Shown here one piece after another: positions 7,638 through 19,471 of a stretch of DNA of 39,528 nt (the stretch's first letter is position 1; each line of letters starts with the position of its first letter). The DNA lies in the NCBI RefSeq assembly GCF_000430045.1, contig NZ_KE387023.1:888838-928365 (forward strand), read 5' to 3'. The notes under the pieces are model-generated. The model ran no database searches and was not told where the DNA came from. It saw nothing but the letters and a program-made list of their open reading frames with translations. The stretch is from Calidithermus chliarophilus DSM 9957. GTDB lineage: Bacteria; Deinococcota; Deinococci; Deinococcales; Thermaceae. The position numbers and the translations under genes were made by a program.

Positions 7638-8696
7638 ATGAGCCTGAGCCCCGAGGACCCCATCCACGCCGCCCGCTGGGCCGCCTTCGCCCGGCGCGAC
7701 CGCAGCGCCGACGGCCGTTTCGTGGTGGCGGTGCGCAGCACCGGCATCTACTGCCGCCCCTCCTGCCCCGCCCGGCGGCCCAAGCCCCACAACGTGAGCT
7801 TCTTCGACACCCCCGAGGCCGCCGAGGCCGCCGGCTACCGGGCCTGCCTGCGCTGCCGGCCGCGGGAGGTCCCGGCGCGCGTGGGCGTGGTGCAGCGGGT
7901 CAAGGCCGAGCTCGAGCACGCCCCCACCCCGCCCACTCTGGCCGAACTGGGCCGCCGGGTGGGCCTGAGCCCCTACCACCTCCAGCGCCTGTTCAAGCAG
8001 GAGACCGGCCTCTCGCCCCGAGAGTACGCGGCCGCGCTGCGGCTGGGGCGGCTCAAGGAGAGCCTGCGCTCGAGCGCCAGCGTGACCGAGGGGATGTACG
8101 AGGCGGGCTACGGCTCGAGCCACGCCCTCTACCGCAACGCCAACTCGCAGTTGGGCATGAGCCCCGCCACCTACCGCCGAGGAGGAAAAGGCATGAAAAT
8201 CTGCTACGCCTTCACCAAGACCCCGCTGGGCCTGGCCCTGCTCGCCGCCACCGAGAAGGGCCTGTGCGCGCTGCAGTTCGGCGAGAGCCGGGAGGAGCTC
8301 GAGGCCCTGCTGCGCGCGGAGTTCGCCCAGGCAGAGCTCGAGCCCGGCCAACTCCCGCAGTACGTGCGCCCCATCCTCGAGCACCTGTCCGGCCAGCCCG
8401 CCTCCCTCGACCTCCCCCTCGACCTGCGCGGCACCGCCTTCCAACTGCGGGTATGGGAAGCCCTGCGGGCGATCCCCCCTGGCCAGACCCGCACCTACGG
8501 CGAGCTGGCCCGCGACCTGGGCGACCCCAAGGCCGTGCGGGCGGTGGCGCGGGCCTGCGGGGCCAACCCGGTCCCGCTGGTCGTGCCCTGCCACCGGGTC
8601 ATCGGCAGCGACGGCAAGCTCACGGGTTACCGCTGGGGTTTGGAGCGCAAGCGGAAGCTGCTCGAGCGGGAGCAACCGGCGGTTATCCGCCGGTAG
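7638..8696 (+). CDS. ada: Ada: methylphosphotriester/O6-methylguanine-DNA methyltransferase and regulator
   Basis: This 352-residue protein is close to the E. coli Ada length (354). Domain 1 is the zinc/methyl-acceptor domain with Cys39 and Cys43 (GIYCRPSCPARRPKPHN) and Cys70/Cys73 (ACLRCRP); Cys39 is the expected phosphotriester acceptor. Domain 2 (about 85-180) is an AraC-type helix-turn-helix (LGRRVGLSPYHLQRLFKQET). Domain 3 (about 186-352) is the suicidal O6-alkylguanine transferase with VVPCHRVIG, Cys318. Oddity: a strong Shine-Dalgarno and an in-frame ATG precede domain 3 exactly (8180-8195), so a separate Ogt-like product may also be made. The stop TAG follows a CCGGCGG-TTAT-CCGCCGG hairpin (8676-8693) and forms part of the adjoining intergenic repeat. 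Confidence 0.95.
   Translation: MSLSPEDPIHAARWAAFARRDRSADGRFVVAVRSTGIYCRPSCPARRPKPHNVSFFDTPEAAEAAGYRACLRCRPREVPARVGVVQRVKAELEHAPTPPTLAELGRRVGLSPYHLQRLFKQETGLSPREYAAALRLGRLKESLRSSASVTEGMYEAGYGSSHALYRNANSQLGMSPATYRRGGKGMKICYAFTKTPLGLALLAATEKGLCALQFGESREELEALLRAEFAQAELEPGQLPQYVRPILEHLSGQPASLDLPLDLRGTAFQLRVWEALRAIPPGQTRTYGELARDLGDPKAVRAVARACGANPVPLVVPCHRVIGSDGKLTGYRWGLERKRKLLEREQPAVIRR
8180..8195 (+). promoter_or_regulatory. Internal ribosome-binding site and in-frame ATG within ada
   Basis: AGGAGG at 8180-8185, seven bases, then ATG at 8193 encoding MKICYAFTKTPLG. The ATG is residue 186 of Ada and in frame, exactly at the boundary between the AraC helix-turn-helix and the O6-methylguanine transferase domain. 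Initiation here would give a 167-residue stand-alone Ogt-like enzyme. Either ada is a recent fusion of two genes that kept the second start, or both forms are made deliberately. Confidence 0.6.
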
Positions 8697-8820
8697 CCAA
8701 TAGCTGATAGCTAAACGCCGGGTGCGGGTCGTACGTCGTACGTCCTCCGCCGTACGCAAAACGCAATACGCAATACGCGGGATGCCTTGGCCCTCGACCC
8801 TCGACCCTCGACCCTAGACA
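8697..8820. repeat. Intergenic mosaic repeat, copy 1 (ada / GGEEF convergent gap)
   Basis: Modules in order: TAGCCAATAGCTGATAGC (begins at the ada stop, 8694), AACGCCGGGTGCGGGTC, GTACGTCGTACGTCC (8731-8745), three 7-bp GCAAWAC-type units (8756-8776), and CCCTCGA repeated in tandem three times near 8790-8815. The TAGCCAATAGCTGAT stretch recurs in copy 6 (around 35094). It lies between convergent genes. Confidence 0.75.
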
Positions 8821-8847
8821 AACCCCGGGCTACGGGCCCTCGTCCAT

Positions 8848-14049
<5,202 letters not shown>

Positions 14050-14210
14050 CGGCAGTCCCCAGGAGAGCGAGTCGTCCTGCCATAATTAGGGTTCTCCCCT
14101 CGAATAGGGCCCGAAACCGGGCTGTTACCAGAATACAAGCAAACTCGGCGGCAATTCGGGGAAAAAGACCAATCAACCCGCTCGTGGAGGGAGCCGGGGG
14201 CCACGGGGCC

Positions 14211-16613
14211 CTACCCCCCGACCACCTCGAGCCGCGCGTAGCGCAGGGCCAGCCGCCGCAGCCCGTCGCCGAAGGCCACCATCGCCACCCCGTCCTCCAG
14301 CCGGATCACCGTGCCCAGCCCGAACTGCGCGTGCCGCACCTTCTGGCCCGGGCGCACGTTCTCGGGCGAGGCCAAAACGGCGGCGCGGGGCAGGAATTCG
14401 GCCAGGTCGCGGAATTCGTGGGGGCCGGGCGGGGCCTCCAGCGGCCCCAGCGCCTCCCACAGCTCGCGCCCGGCGGGGGAGAGGCCCAGCGCCTCGAGCC
14501 AGCCCTCGCGCTCGGCCGCCGCGAACAGCCGCAGGACCTTCTGGGCCACGGCTCGGGCCTGCTCGGGCGGGGCGGGCCACCACCGGTAGAGGTAGCGCTC
14601 CAGGCTCAGGGCGCCGAGGTCGCGGGCGAGGGCGAGGGTCTCGAGGCTGGAGAGCTCCTCGGCCGGCTTGAACAGCGCCGTTCCCAGCCGCTCGACTGCC
14701 TGCAGGGTCTCGGCGGCCTCCGCCTCGCGCAAAAAGCGCGAGGGCGTGCTCGAGCGGGGGGCGTAGAGGTGGGTGTCGCCCTTGCTGCGGGTGAGGGCGA
14801 CGTAGAACAGCCGGCGCTCCTCCTCGGTGTTGGGGTTGCCGCTGTAGGGGAAGGTGCCCTCGGTGCAGTCGGGGATGAGCACCAGCGGCCACTCCAGCCC
14901 CTTGGCCCGGAACACCGTCATCAGGGTGACGGCCTCGTCCGCGCTGTCCTGCTCGAGCTGGAGCTCGCTGAGGTGCCCCAGGTGCTCGCGCAGCTCGCGC
15001 ACGCTGCCCTTGTCGCGCACGTAGTCGAGGAAGGCCTTGACGCTGGCGGCCCGGCCCTCGCCCACCTCGGGGAAGCCGCTGTGGGCCCGCAGGTAGCGGC
15101 TGTACTCCAGCCGCGCGTCGAGCGCGGCCAGCACCCCGGCGGCCCGCTGGCCCTGGGCCTGCCCCAGCCACTCGAGCACCCCCGCCAGCTCCTCCAGCCG
15201 CTCGCGCTGGCGCCCCTCGGCCTCGAGGGCGGCCTGCCGCAGGGCCTGGCTCAGGGGGAGGCGCTGGGCGAGAGCCCGCTTGCGGATGGCCTCGGCCAGG
15301 GTGCGGCTCAGGTAGCGGGTGGGGCGGTTGTAGGCCAGGCCCCAGGCCTGGGCCAGGCGCCCGGGGTCGGGCTCGGTCTCGAGGCGCCCGAGCTCGAGGT
15401 AGGCCAGCAGGGTCTCGATCTCGGGGCGGCGGTAGAAGGGCGGGCTGCCCACCACCCGGTAGGGGATCTGGGCCTCGATGAGGGCCTGCTCGATGTAGGG
15501 CGTCTGGGCGTAGAGCCGCACCAAAACGGCGACGTCGCCCGGGCGCAGCCCCCGCCGCAGGGCCTCGGCCACCTCCCCCACCACCGCGCGGGCCTGCTCA
15601 GGCACGCTCTCGGGGCCGTGGACGAAGACCTGCCCCTCGAAGCCGCGGGTCAGGCTCAGCCGCTTGGGCTCGCGCTGGCGGTTGTGGGCGATGACCCGCC
15701 CGGCCAGCGCCACCTGCGCCGCCGAGCAGCGGAAGCTGTCGCGGATGAGGTACTTCCGGGCCCCGTAGCGCCGCTCGAACTCGAGGATGAAGCGCGGGCT
15801 GGCCCCGCGCCACTCGTAGATGGTCTGGTCGTCGTCGCCCACCACCATGTAGTTGCGCTCGGGGGTGAGGGCGTGCAGGATCTCCGACTGGGCGAGGTTG
15901 ACGTCCTGGAACTCGTCCACGAGCACCGCCTGGAAGCCCTTGGCCATGGCCTGGGCCAGCCCCTCGTGCCGCACCAGCAGCTCCCAGCCGCCCATCAGGA
16001 GGTCGTCGTAGGTCAGCGCGCCCTCCTCCTGCCGCACCCGCTCGTAGAGGCGGTAGAGGTCCAGGTACCACTCGAGCCCCGCCGGGGCCTGGGCCTGCTG
16101 CGCCACCTTCCAGGCCTGGGGGGGCAGGGCGGCGGCCTCGAGGTCGGCGTAGTGGAGGTTGCCCTTGCAGGCCCCCACGTAGCTCAGGAAGTCCTCGAGG
16201 TCGAGGGCCTCGAGCTCGTCGGCGTAGTCCACCCGCAGTTCGCGCGCCCGCCGCAGGGTCTTGGTCAGCAGCGCGCGCTCCTGCCCCTCGCCCAGCGGCT
16301 CGTCCTTCAGCGCGACCAGCCCCTCCTTGGCCGCCCGCCGCACGATCCACAGCCCCAGCGCGTGCAGCGTCGAGGTGCGCACCGCGTCGCAGTGCGGCCA
16401 CGCCGAGAGGGCACGCTTGAGGTCGGCCACGGCCATGCGGCTGAAGGAGGTCAGCAGGATGCGCCGGGCGTCGAAGACCCGCTGCCGCACCAGCCGCTCG
16501 ACCCGGTGCACCAGCGCGGTGGTCTTGCCCGCCCCGGCCACGGCGAACACCAGCGCCGGCCCGTGGTCGTGGGCCACGATGGCCTCTTGCTCGTCGGTCA
16601 GGCGCACCGCCAT
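14211..16613 (-). CDS. UvrD/PcrA/Rep-type superfamily 1 DNA helicase
   Basis: This 800-residue 3'-5' DNA helicase carries all SF1A motifs: Q-motif LTDEQEAIV (5-13), Walker A AVAGAGKTT (Lys30), motif II VDEFQD (Asp233/Glu234), motif III GDDDQTIYEWRGASPRFI, motif IV RDSFRC, motif V TVFRAKGLEWPLVLIPD, and motif VI RRLFYVALTRSK. The C-terminus (QKVRHAQFGLGTVIRLEDG) resembles the Tudor-like tail of PcrA that contacts RNA polymerase. The frame is open back to 16793, but the family alignment and a TAGGCT box 8 nt upstream favour ATG at 16613. Likely roles are repair or conflict resolution; TFYRAKGLEW-like motif V is closer to UvrD/PcrA than to Rep. It is divergent from the DUF4160 module. Confidence 0.92.
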   Translation of the reverse strand: MAVRLTDEQEAIVAHDHGPALVFAVAGAGKTTALVHRVERLVRQRVFDARRILLTSFSRMAVADLKRALSAWPHCDAVRTSTLHALGLWIVRRAAKEGLVALKDEPLGEGQERALLTKTLRRARELRVDYADELEALDLEDFLSYVGACKGNLHYADLEAAALPPQAWKVAQQAQAPAGLEWYLDLYRLYERVRQEEGALTYDDLLMGGWELLVRHEGLAQAMAKGFQAVLVDEFQDVNLAQSEILHALTPERNYMVVGDDDQTIYEWRGASPRFILEFERRYGARKYLIRDSFRCSAAQVALAGRVIAHNRQREPKRLSLTRGFEGQVFVHGPESVPEQARAVVGEVAEALRRGLRPGDVAVLVRLYAQTPYIEQALIEAQIPYRVVGSPPFYRRPEIETLLAYLELGRLETEPDPGRLAQAWGLAYNRPTRYLSRTLAEAIRKRALAQRLPLSQALRQAALEAEGRQRERLEELAGVLEWLGQAQGQRAAGVLAALDARLEYSRYLRAHSGFPEVGEGRAASVKAFLDYVRDKGSVRELREHLGHLSELQLEQDSADEAVTLMTVFRAKGLEWPLVLIPDCTEGTFPYSGNPNTEEERRLFYVALTRSKGDTHLYAPRSSTPSRFLREAEAAETLQAVERLGTALFKPAEELSSLETLALARDLGALSLERYLYRWWPAPPEQARAVAQKVLRLFAAAEREGWLEALGLSPAGRELWEALGPLEAPPGPHEFRDLAEFLPRAAVLASPENVRPGQKVRHAQFGLGTVIRLEDGVAMVAFGDGLRRLALRYARLEVVGG

Positions 16614-16621
16614 GGGCTTAT

Positions 16622-16627
16622 AGCCTA
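16622..16627 (-). promoter_or_regulatory. -10 box TAGGCT of the helicase gene (leaderless candidate)
   Basis: Minus strand reads TAGGCT-ATAAGCCC-ATG, identical in hexamer to that before ada. GTGACC lies 19 nt upstream as a weak -35. It supports the ATG at 16613 over upstream in-frame starts. Confidence 0.4.
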
Positions 16628-16732
16628 CCAAAAGCTTTCCGGAGCCGGTCACCACAAGATCAAAAACCAGTAAAACCCAAGCGAATTTGAAAAACCCAAG
16701 CGACTGTCGTACCTTGTAGGAAGGAGACTGAT

Positions 16733-16765
16733 ATGCTCTTGGGCAAATGCCGAGCTGTAGGATAG
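16733..16765 (+). CDS. Possible 10-codon leader ORF overlapping the DUF4160 start
   Basis: AAGGAG (16721-16726) sits 6 nt before ATG 16733, opening MLLGKCRAVG then TAG. This is the best Shine-Dalgarno/start pair here, but it is out of frame with DUF4160, whose ATG (16747) lies inside it. Translation of the leader would end 16 nt past the DUF4160 start and could reload ribosomes, limiting or coupling expression. It may be fortuitous. Confidence 0.3.
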   Translation: MLLGKCRAVG

Positions 16766-16995
16766 ATGGATTCCGGATAGTTATATATCCCAACGATCAT
16801 CGCCCTCCCCACGTTCATGTCATGACCACCGATGGTGAAGTCCTTATCCTTCTTGGCCTCGACGGAGAGGCTGTAGAGATTCGCGAGATTCGCGGGGGTG
16901 TCAAAAACGGCGATGTAGTGAGAGCTGTAGAGATAGTGAGTCGAGACAACGACTCCCTGTTGGAATGGTGGCGAGAGATCCATGGTGACTGCTGA
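16747..16995 (+). CDS. DUF4160 protein, candidate toxin of a three-gene module
   Basis: This 82-residue protein opens MPSCRIDGFRIVIYPNDHRP followed by PHVHV, the DUF4160 signature (SNDHxPPHxHV); it then has two further strands and ends WWREIHGDC. DUF4160 genes are regularly found next to DUF2442 genes, and the pair is usually regarded as toxin-antitoxin-like; the biochemical activity is not established to my knowledge. The conserved DHRPPHVHV His/Asp cluster is the obvious candidate active or metal site. The gene overlaps the DUF2442 gene by 14 bp, so the two are co-translated. Local DNA is visibly AT-richer than the flanking helicase gene, as expected for a mobile module. The start is the family-conserved MP; no proper Shine-Dalgarno is aligned with it. 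Confidence 0.8.
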   Translation: MPSCRIDGFRIVIYPNDHRPPHVHVMTTDGEVLILLGLDGEAVEIREIRGGVKNGDVVRAVEIVSRDNDSLLEWWREIHGDC

Positions 16996-17731
16996 TCTTC
17001 TTCAACAAATTGAGGCTGCTCGGAAGGCGGGTGAGTTGGCGGAGCGGTCTGAGCCCGTGGCTCGCCACGCCCGCTACAACCCACTGTCCCGGGAACTCGA
17101 GGTCGAACTTAGAGATGGCCGCCGCGTATCGGTCAGCGTTGACCTGATCGAGGGTTTACAGGGGGCTAGTGACGAGGCGTTGAGCCAGGTCGAGGTGACC
17201 CCGGCTGGGACCGGTCTCCACTGGGAAGCGCTGGATGCCGACGTGAGCGTGCCTTTCCTCGTAAGGGGTGTTTATGGGACGCGGGCCTGGATGGCCCAGT
17301 TAGGACAGCGAGGGGGTAGGGTCAGCAGCCCGGCCAAGGCTGCAGCAGCTCGTAAGAATGGGAAGAAAGGGGGGCGACCTCGAAAGTCTCCGGTCTCACA
17401 ACCGGAGGAAGCCCCCATTGCATCCACAGACTGTACGGTTCGGCTGCACTTGCCGCGCATGCTGTATCAGCAACTGCAGAAGGGCGCCCGGGAGGAGGGA
17501 GTGGCTCTCGAGGCCTACCTTCTAACCCTCGTGGCTCAGGGCGCGTCGCACCACCGGCTGCACCTTGAACTGCAGAACGTTTGTCAACGGCTGGACCGCA
17601 TAGAGCACCGGCTGCTCGCGTGGGGCTGGCAAATCGAAACTCAAATCCGCGCGAACGCCTTCGAGCATCTGCGTGGACCCCACGTTCTGGCTTCAGTGCG
17701 GGAGGATTTCCAACGCTTCCTGGGGGCTTAG
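16982..17731 (+). CDS. DUF2442 protein with basic linker and ribbon-helix-helix-like extension, candidate antitoxin
   Basis: This 249-residue protein is far longer than a bare DUF2442 protein (about 80-100). Residues about 25-95 form DUF2442 (ARYNPLSRELEVELRDGRRV, VDLIEGLQGAS, GTGLHWEALDADVSVP). Residues about 118-135 are a basic tract with KNGKKGGRPRK resembling an AT-hook. Residues about 150-185 (TVRLHLPRMLYQQLQKGARE, EGVALEAYLLTLV) look like a ribbon-helix-helix, so autoregulation is plausible. A helical tail of about 60 residues (LDRIEHRLLAWGWQIETQIR, then EDFQRFLGA) could be a chaperone-addiction segment for the SecB-like protein encoded next. Overlaps DUF4160 by 14 bp; the next gene starts 1 bp after its stop. 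The antitoxin role is inferred. Confidence 0.72.
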   Translation: MVTADLLQQIEAARKAGELAERSEPVARHARYNPLSRELEVELRDGRRVSVSVDLIEGLQGASDEALSQVEVTPAGTGLHWEALDADVSVPFLVRGVYGTRAWMAQLGQRGGRVSSPAKAAAARKNGKKGGRPRKSPVSQPEEAPIASTDCTVRLHLPRMLYQQLQKGAREEGVALEAYLLTLVAQGASHHRLHLELQNVCQRLDRIEHRLLAWGWQIETQIRANAFEHLRGPHVLASVREDFQRFLGA

Positions 17732-17732
17732 C

Positions 17733-18224
17733 TTGAGCAAGAGATCTGCCAACACCCCGTCCGCTTTGAGCCCCGCCGAGTACGGGCAGTTCATCGAAGG
17801 GCTGGAGCTTCTCGAAGTTCGGCTGGTTCGCCTCAACGTCGAAGCCAGGAGCTTCCCGATCAAGCCTGCTGGTACCCGGCTCGAGGTCGCAGACGAGGCG
17901 AGCTACACACCCGTAGATGGCGGCTTTGAAGTTTTCCACCGCTACTTGCTGCTCGCGACCAACGCCCAGCCATCTTCCGAACCCGTCGGAAGAATTGAAG
18001 CGGAATTCGGGTTGCGCTTCACGAGCGTTCAACCGATCGGCCAGCCCTACTTCGAGATTTTCCGTGACGTCAACCTCCCGGTGAACACCTGGCCTTACTG
18101 GAGGGAGCTGGTCCAGGCGATGACGGCGCGGATGGGATGGCCGCCCGTCACACTGCCTTTGTTGAAGCGGGGAACCCAGCCTGCCGGTAGGTCTACCGTT
18201 CGCAAAGGGAGGAAGAGGAAGTAA
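17733..18224 (+). CDS. SecB-like chaperone of the DUF4160/DUF2442 module
   Basis: With the TTG start immediately after the previous stop, the product is about 163 residues, near SecB size (about 155-180). The C-terminal half has the SecB pattern: YFEIFRDVNLPVNTWPYWRE then LVQAMTARMGWPPVTLPLL, where SecB has YxREhhxxhTxRxxhPPhxLP. Earlier strands (ARSFPIKPAGTRLEVADEAS) fit the beta-sheet core. A basic tail (TVRKGRKRK) is unusual for SecB. A SecB-like protein beside a toxin-antitoxin pair is the hallmark of toxin-antitoxin-chaperone systems such as HigBA-Rv1957 of M. tuberculosis. An upstream in-frame ATG at 17673 would overlap the DUF2442 gene by 59 bp and adds no SecB-like sequence, so TTG is preferred. 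Confidence 0.72.
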   Translation: MSKRSANTPSALSPAEYGQFIEGLELLEVRLVRLNVEARSFPIKPAGTRLEVADEASYTPVDGGFEVFHRYLLLATNAQPSSEPVGRIEAEFGLRFTSVQPIGQPYFEIFRDVNLPVNTWPYWRELVQAMTARMGWPPVTLPLLKRGTQPAGRSTVRKGRKRK

Positions 18225-18258
18225 CCTCCGCTCGTGTTGACGGTTGAGGAGAGCGTTC

Positions 18259-18711
18259 ATGGATAAACCAGTGCTCCATGACGACCGCCAACTCGCCGCC
18301 TCGCTCTGGGCGAGCGCGATCGGCCTCTACGTCGTCCCCCAGTGGCTCAACGCCCAGGCCAGCGTCGCCGGTCTCGTGCTGGCGGTGTTGGCTCTGCAAC
18401 TGGCGGCTCTGCTCAAGGGGAGTCCGTACTCGAGGCTCCAACTGCTCCAGATCGCCGCCCTCATAGCCGTTACGGCCGTCGGACAGCCCGTCATGGCTTT
18501 TCTGGCCGGCTTGCCCCAGCCCCAAGCCCGCCTCCTGCCCTCGGAGGTGCCGCTCATCCAGCCGTACTCGGTGCTGGTCGGTGCATACATGTTGCTGGTT
18601 ACCGGCCTCTTCGTCTGGGGGTGGCTCCGCGCTCGAGCCGGGTTGGCCGAACCCCTGCCCGGGCTCGGTGGCTGGGCTCAGCGGATCGCCGCCTCGATGC
18701 ACTCGGACTGA
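18259..18711 (+). CDS. Small integral membrane protein, unknown function
   Basis: This 150-residue protein has three or four hydrophobic helices: about 16-32 (LWASAIGLYVVPQWL), 37-55 (ASVAGLVLAVLALQLAALL), 63-85 (LQLLQIAALIAVTAVGQPVM) and 108-128 (SVLVGAYMLLVTGLFVWGWL), with a polar C-terminal tail. I do not recognise a family. GAGGAGA at 18246-18252 is correctly spaced for ATG 18259, so the upstream in-frame codons from 18244 are not used. It lies 34 bp after the SecB-like gene and may be co-transcribed, but composition is more like the genome bulk and there is no sign that it belongs to the module. Confidence 0.6.
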   Translation: MDKPVLHDDRQLAASLWASAIGLYVVPQWLNAQASVAGLVLAVLALQLAALLKGSPYSRLQLLQIAALIAVTAVGQPVMAFLAGLPQPQARLLPSEVPLIQPYSVLVGAYMLLVTGLFVWGWLRARAGLAEPLPGLGGWAQRIAASMHSD

Positions 18712-18768
18712 GCGGGGAAGCCTCGAGCTAATCGATTATCGATGCCTGTAGCTCCAAAAGGCGTCTGA

Positions 18769-18786
18769 GCCGGCTTCGCGGCCGGC
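18769..18786. terminator. Hairpin before the ferredoxin promoter
   Basis: GCCGGC-ttcgcg-GCCGGC, a perfect 6-bp GC stem, 15 bp before the ferredoxin -35 box. It could terminate transcripts coming from the membrane-protein gene; there is no T-tract. A 13-bp near-palindrome ATCGATTATCGAT lies at 18731-18743. Confidence 0.35.
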
Positions 18787-18800
18787 GGGCCGAATTGGTA

Positions 18801-18827
18801 TTGACAACCAGCGATTTTGCTTACAAT
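18801..18827 (+). promoter_or_regulatory. Sigma-70-type promoter of the ferredoxin gene
   Basis: Perfect -35 TTGACA (18801-18806) and -10 TACAAT (18822-18827) separated by 15 bp, shorter than the 17-bp ideal. The predicted start near 18834 gives a leader of about 55 nt ending in a strong Shine-Dalgarno AGGAGGTGA (18876-18884). Confidence 0.65.
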
Positions 18828-18888
18828 AGGGCGCAGACGGTGGCCGCTCGGCCAGAGCCCAAGCCGTTATCCCCCAGGAGGTGAAGCC

Positions 18889-19128
18889 ATGCCCCACGTG
18901 ATTACCGAGCCGTGCATCGGCGTCAAGGACAACTCGTGCACCGAGGTGTGCCCGGTCGAGTGCATCTACGACGGTGGTGACCAGTACTACATCCACCCCG
19001 ACGAGTGCATCGACTGCGGAGCCTGCGTGCCGGCCTGCCCCGTCTCGGCCATCTACCCCGAAGAGGACGTGCCGGAGAACTGGCAGAGCTACATCGCGAA
19101 GAACCGCAAGATGTCGGGGCTGGAGTGA
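18889..19128 (+). CDS. fdxA: 7Fe-type ferredoxin ([3Fe-4S][4Fe-4S])
   Basis: This 79-residue soluble electron carrier, MPHVITEPCIGVKDNSCTEV..., closely matches the Thermus thermophilus ferredoxin in length and sequence as I recall it. Cys (counting Met as 1) occur at 9, 17, 21, 25, 40, 43, 46 and 50. By homology 9/17/50 bind [3Fe-4S], 21/40/43/46 bind [4Fe-4S], and Cys25 is the free cysteine typical of this class. The C-terminal extension EDVPENWQSYIAKNRKMSGL is also family-typical. ATG at 18889 is fixed by the Shine-Dalgarno AGGAGGTGA five bases before it; an in-frame upstream start at 18817 would lie inside the promoter. Likely electron donor or acceptor for 2-oxoacid oxidoreductases and biosynthetic enzymes. 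Monocistronic with its own promoter. Confidence 0.96.
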   Translation: MPHVITEPCIGVKDNSCTEVCPVECIYDGGDQYYIHPDECIDCGACVPACPVSAIYPEEDVPENWQSYIAKNRKMSGLE

Positions 19129-19333
19129 TTGGCGCGGATAGCTGAACGCCAAACGCCGATAGCTGATAGCTGAGCGCGGGTGGTACGTCCTACGTCGTAC
19201 GTCGTACGCAAGACGCCAAACGCAAAACGCCCTGGCCTCCGGCCCTGGACCCTAGACCCTCCCCGCGTGCGGGGAGGGGTTCCTTTCACCACGAGCCTAT
19301 CGCTTACTGCTGACGGCTGACCGCTGATAGCTG
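19129..19333. repeat. Intergenic mosaic repeat, copy 2 (after ferredoxin)
   Basis: Starts within a few bases of the ferredoxin stop. Order: GATAGCTGAACGCC and GATAGCTGATAGCTGAGCGC, GGTACGTCCTACGTCGTACG with a further TCGTACG (19182-19208), 7-bp units (CAAGACGCCAAACGCAAAACGC), CCCTGGACCCTAGACCC, the 22-nt palindrome CCCTCCCCGC-GT-GCGGGGAGGG (19257-19278), CACCACGAGCC, and a closing CTGCTGACGGCTGACCGCTG with ATAGCTGATA. Sits between convergent genes. Confidence 0.8.
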
Positions 19334-19461
19334 ATACCAGATTCGGTTGGTTCGTCACCGTTCGGTGACGAACCAACCCGACCGAAGGGAGTGCTCTGGG
19401 GTTCAAAAAGATAGCCTCCGGGGCCCTTCGGATCGGATGACTATCTTTTTGAATCCGGTAT
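19334..19461. repeat. MITE-like 128-bp element with terminal and internal inverted repeats
   Basis: Ends are inverted: ATACCAGATTC (19334-19344) and GAATCCGGTAT (19451-19461), 10 of 11 matching. Inside are a perfect 16-bp stem with a 2-nt loop (GGTTGGTTCGTCACCG / CGGTGACGAACCAACC, 19345-19378) and a second perfect 13-bp pair TTCAAAAAGATAG / CTATCTTTTTGAA (19402-19414 and 19441-19453) around a 26-nt GC-rich spacer. The second pair has the A-tract/T-tract layout of a bidirectional terminator and lies between convergent genes, so a terminator role is likely too. No second copy is seen in this window and no transposase is present. Confidence 0.55.
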
Positions 19462-19471
19462 GACTTCCCTC

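Noticed and set aside
16614-16793. N-terminal extension of the helicase to an upstream ATG
   Set aside because: The added 60 residues resemble no helicase, overlap the divergent DUF4160 start, and lie upstream of the TAGGCT box; the helicase Q-motif begins right after the ATG at 16613.
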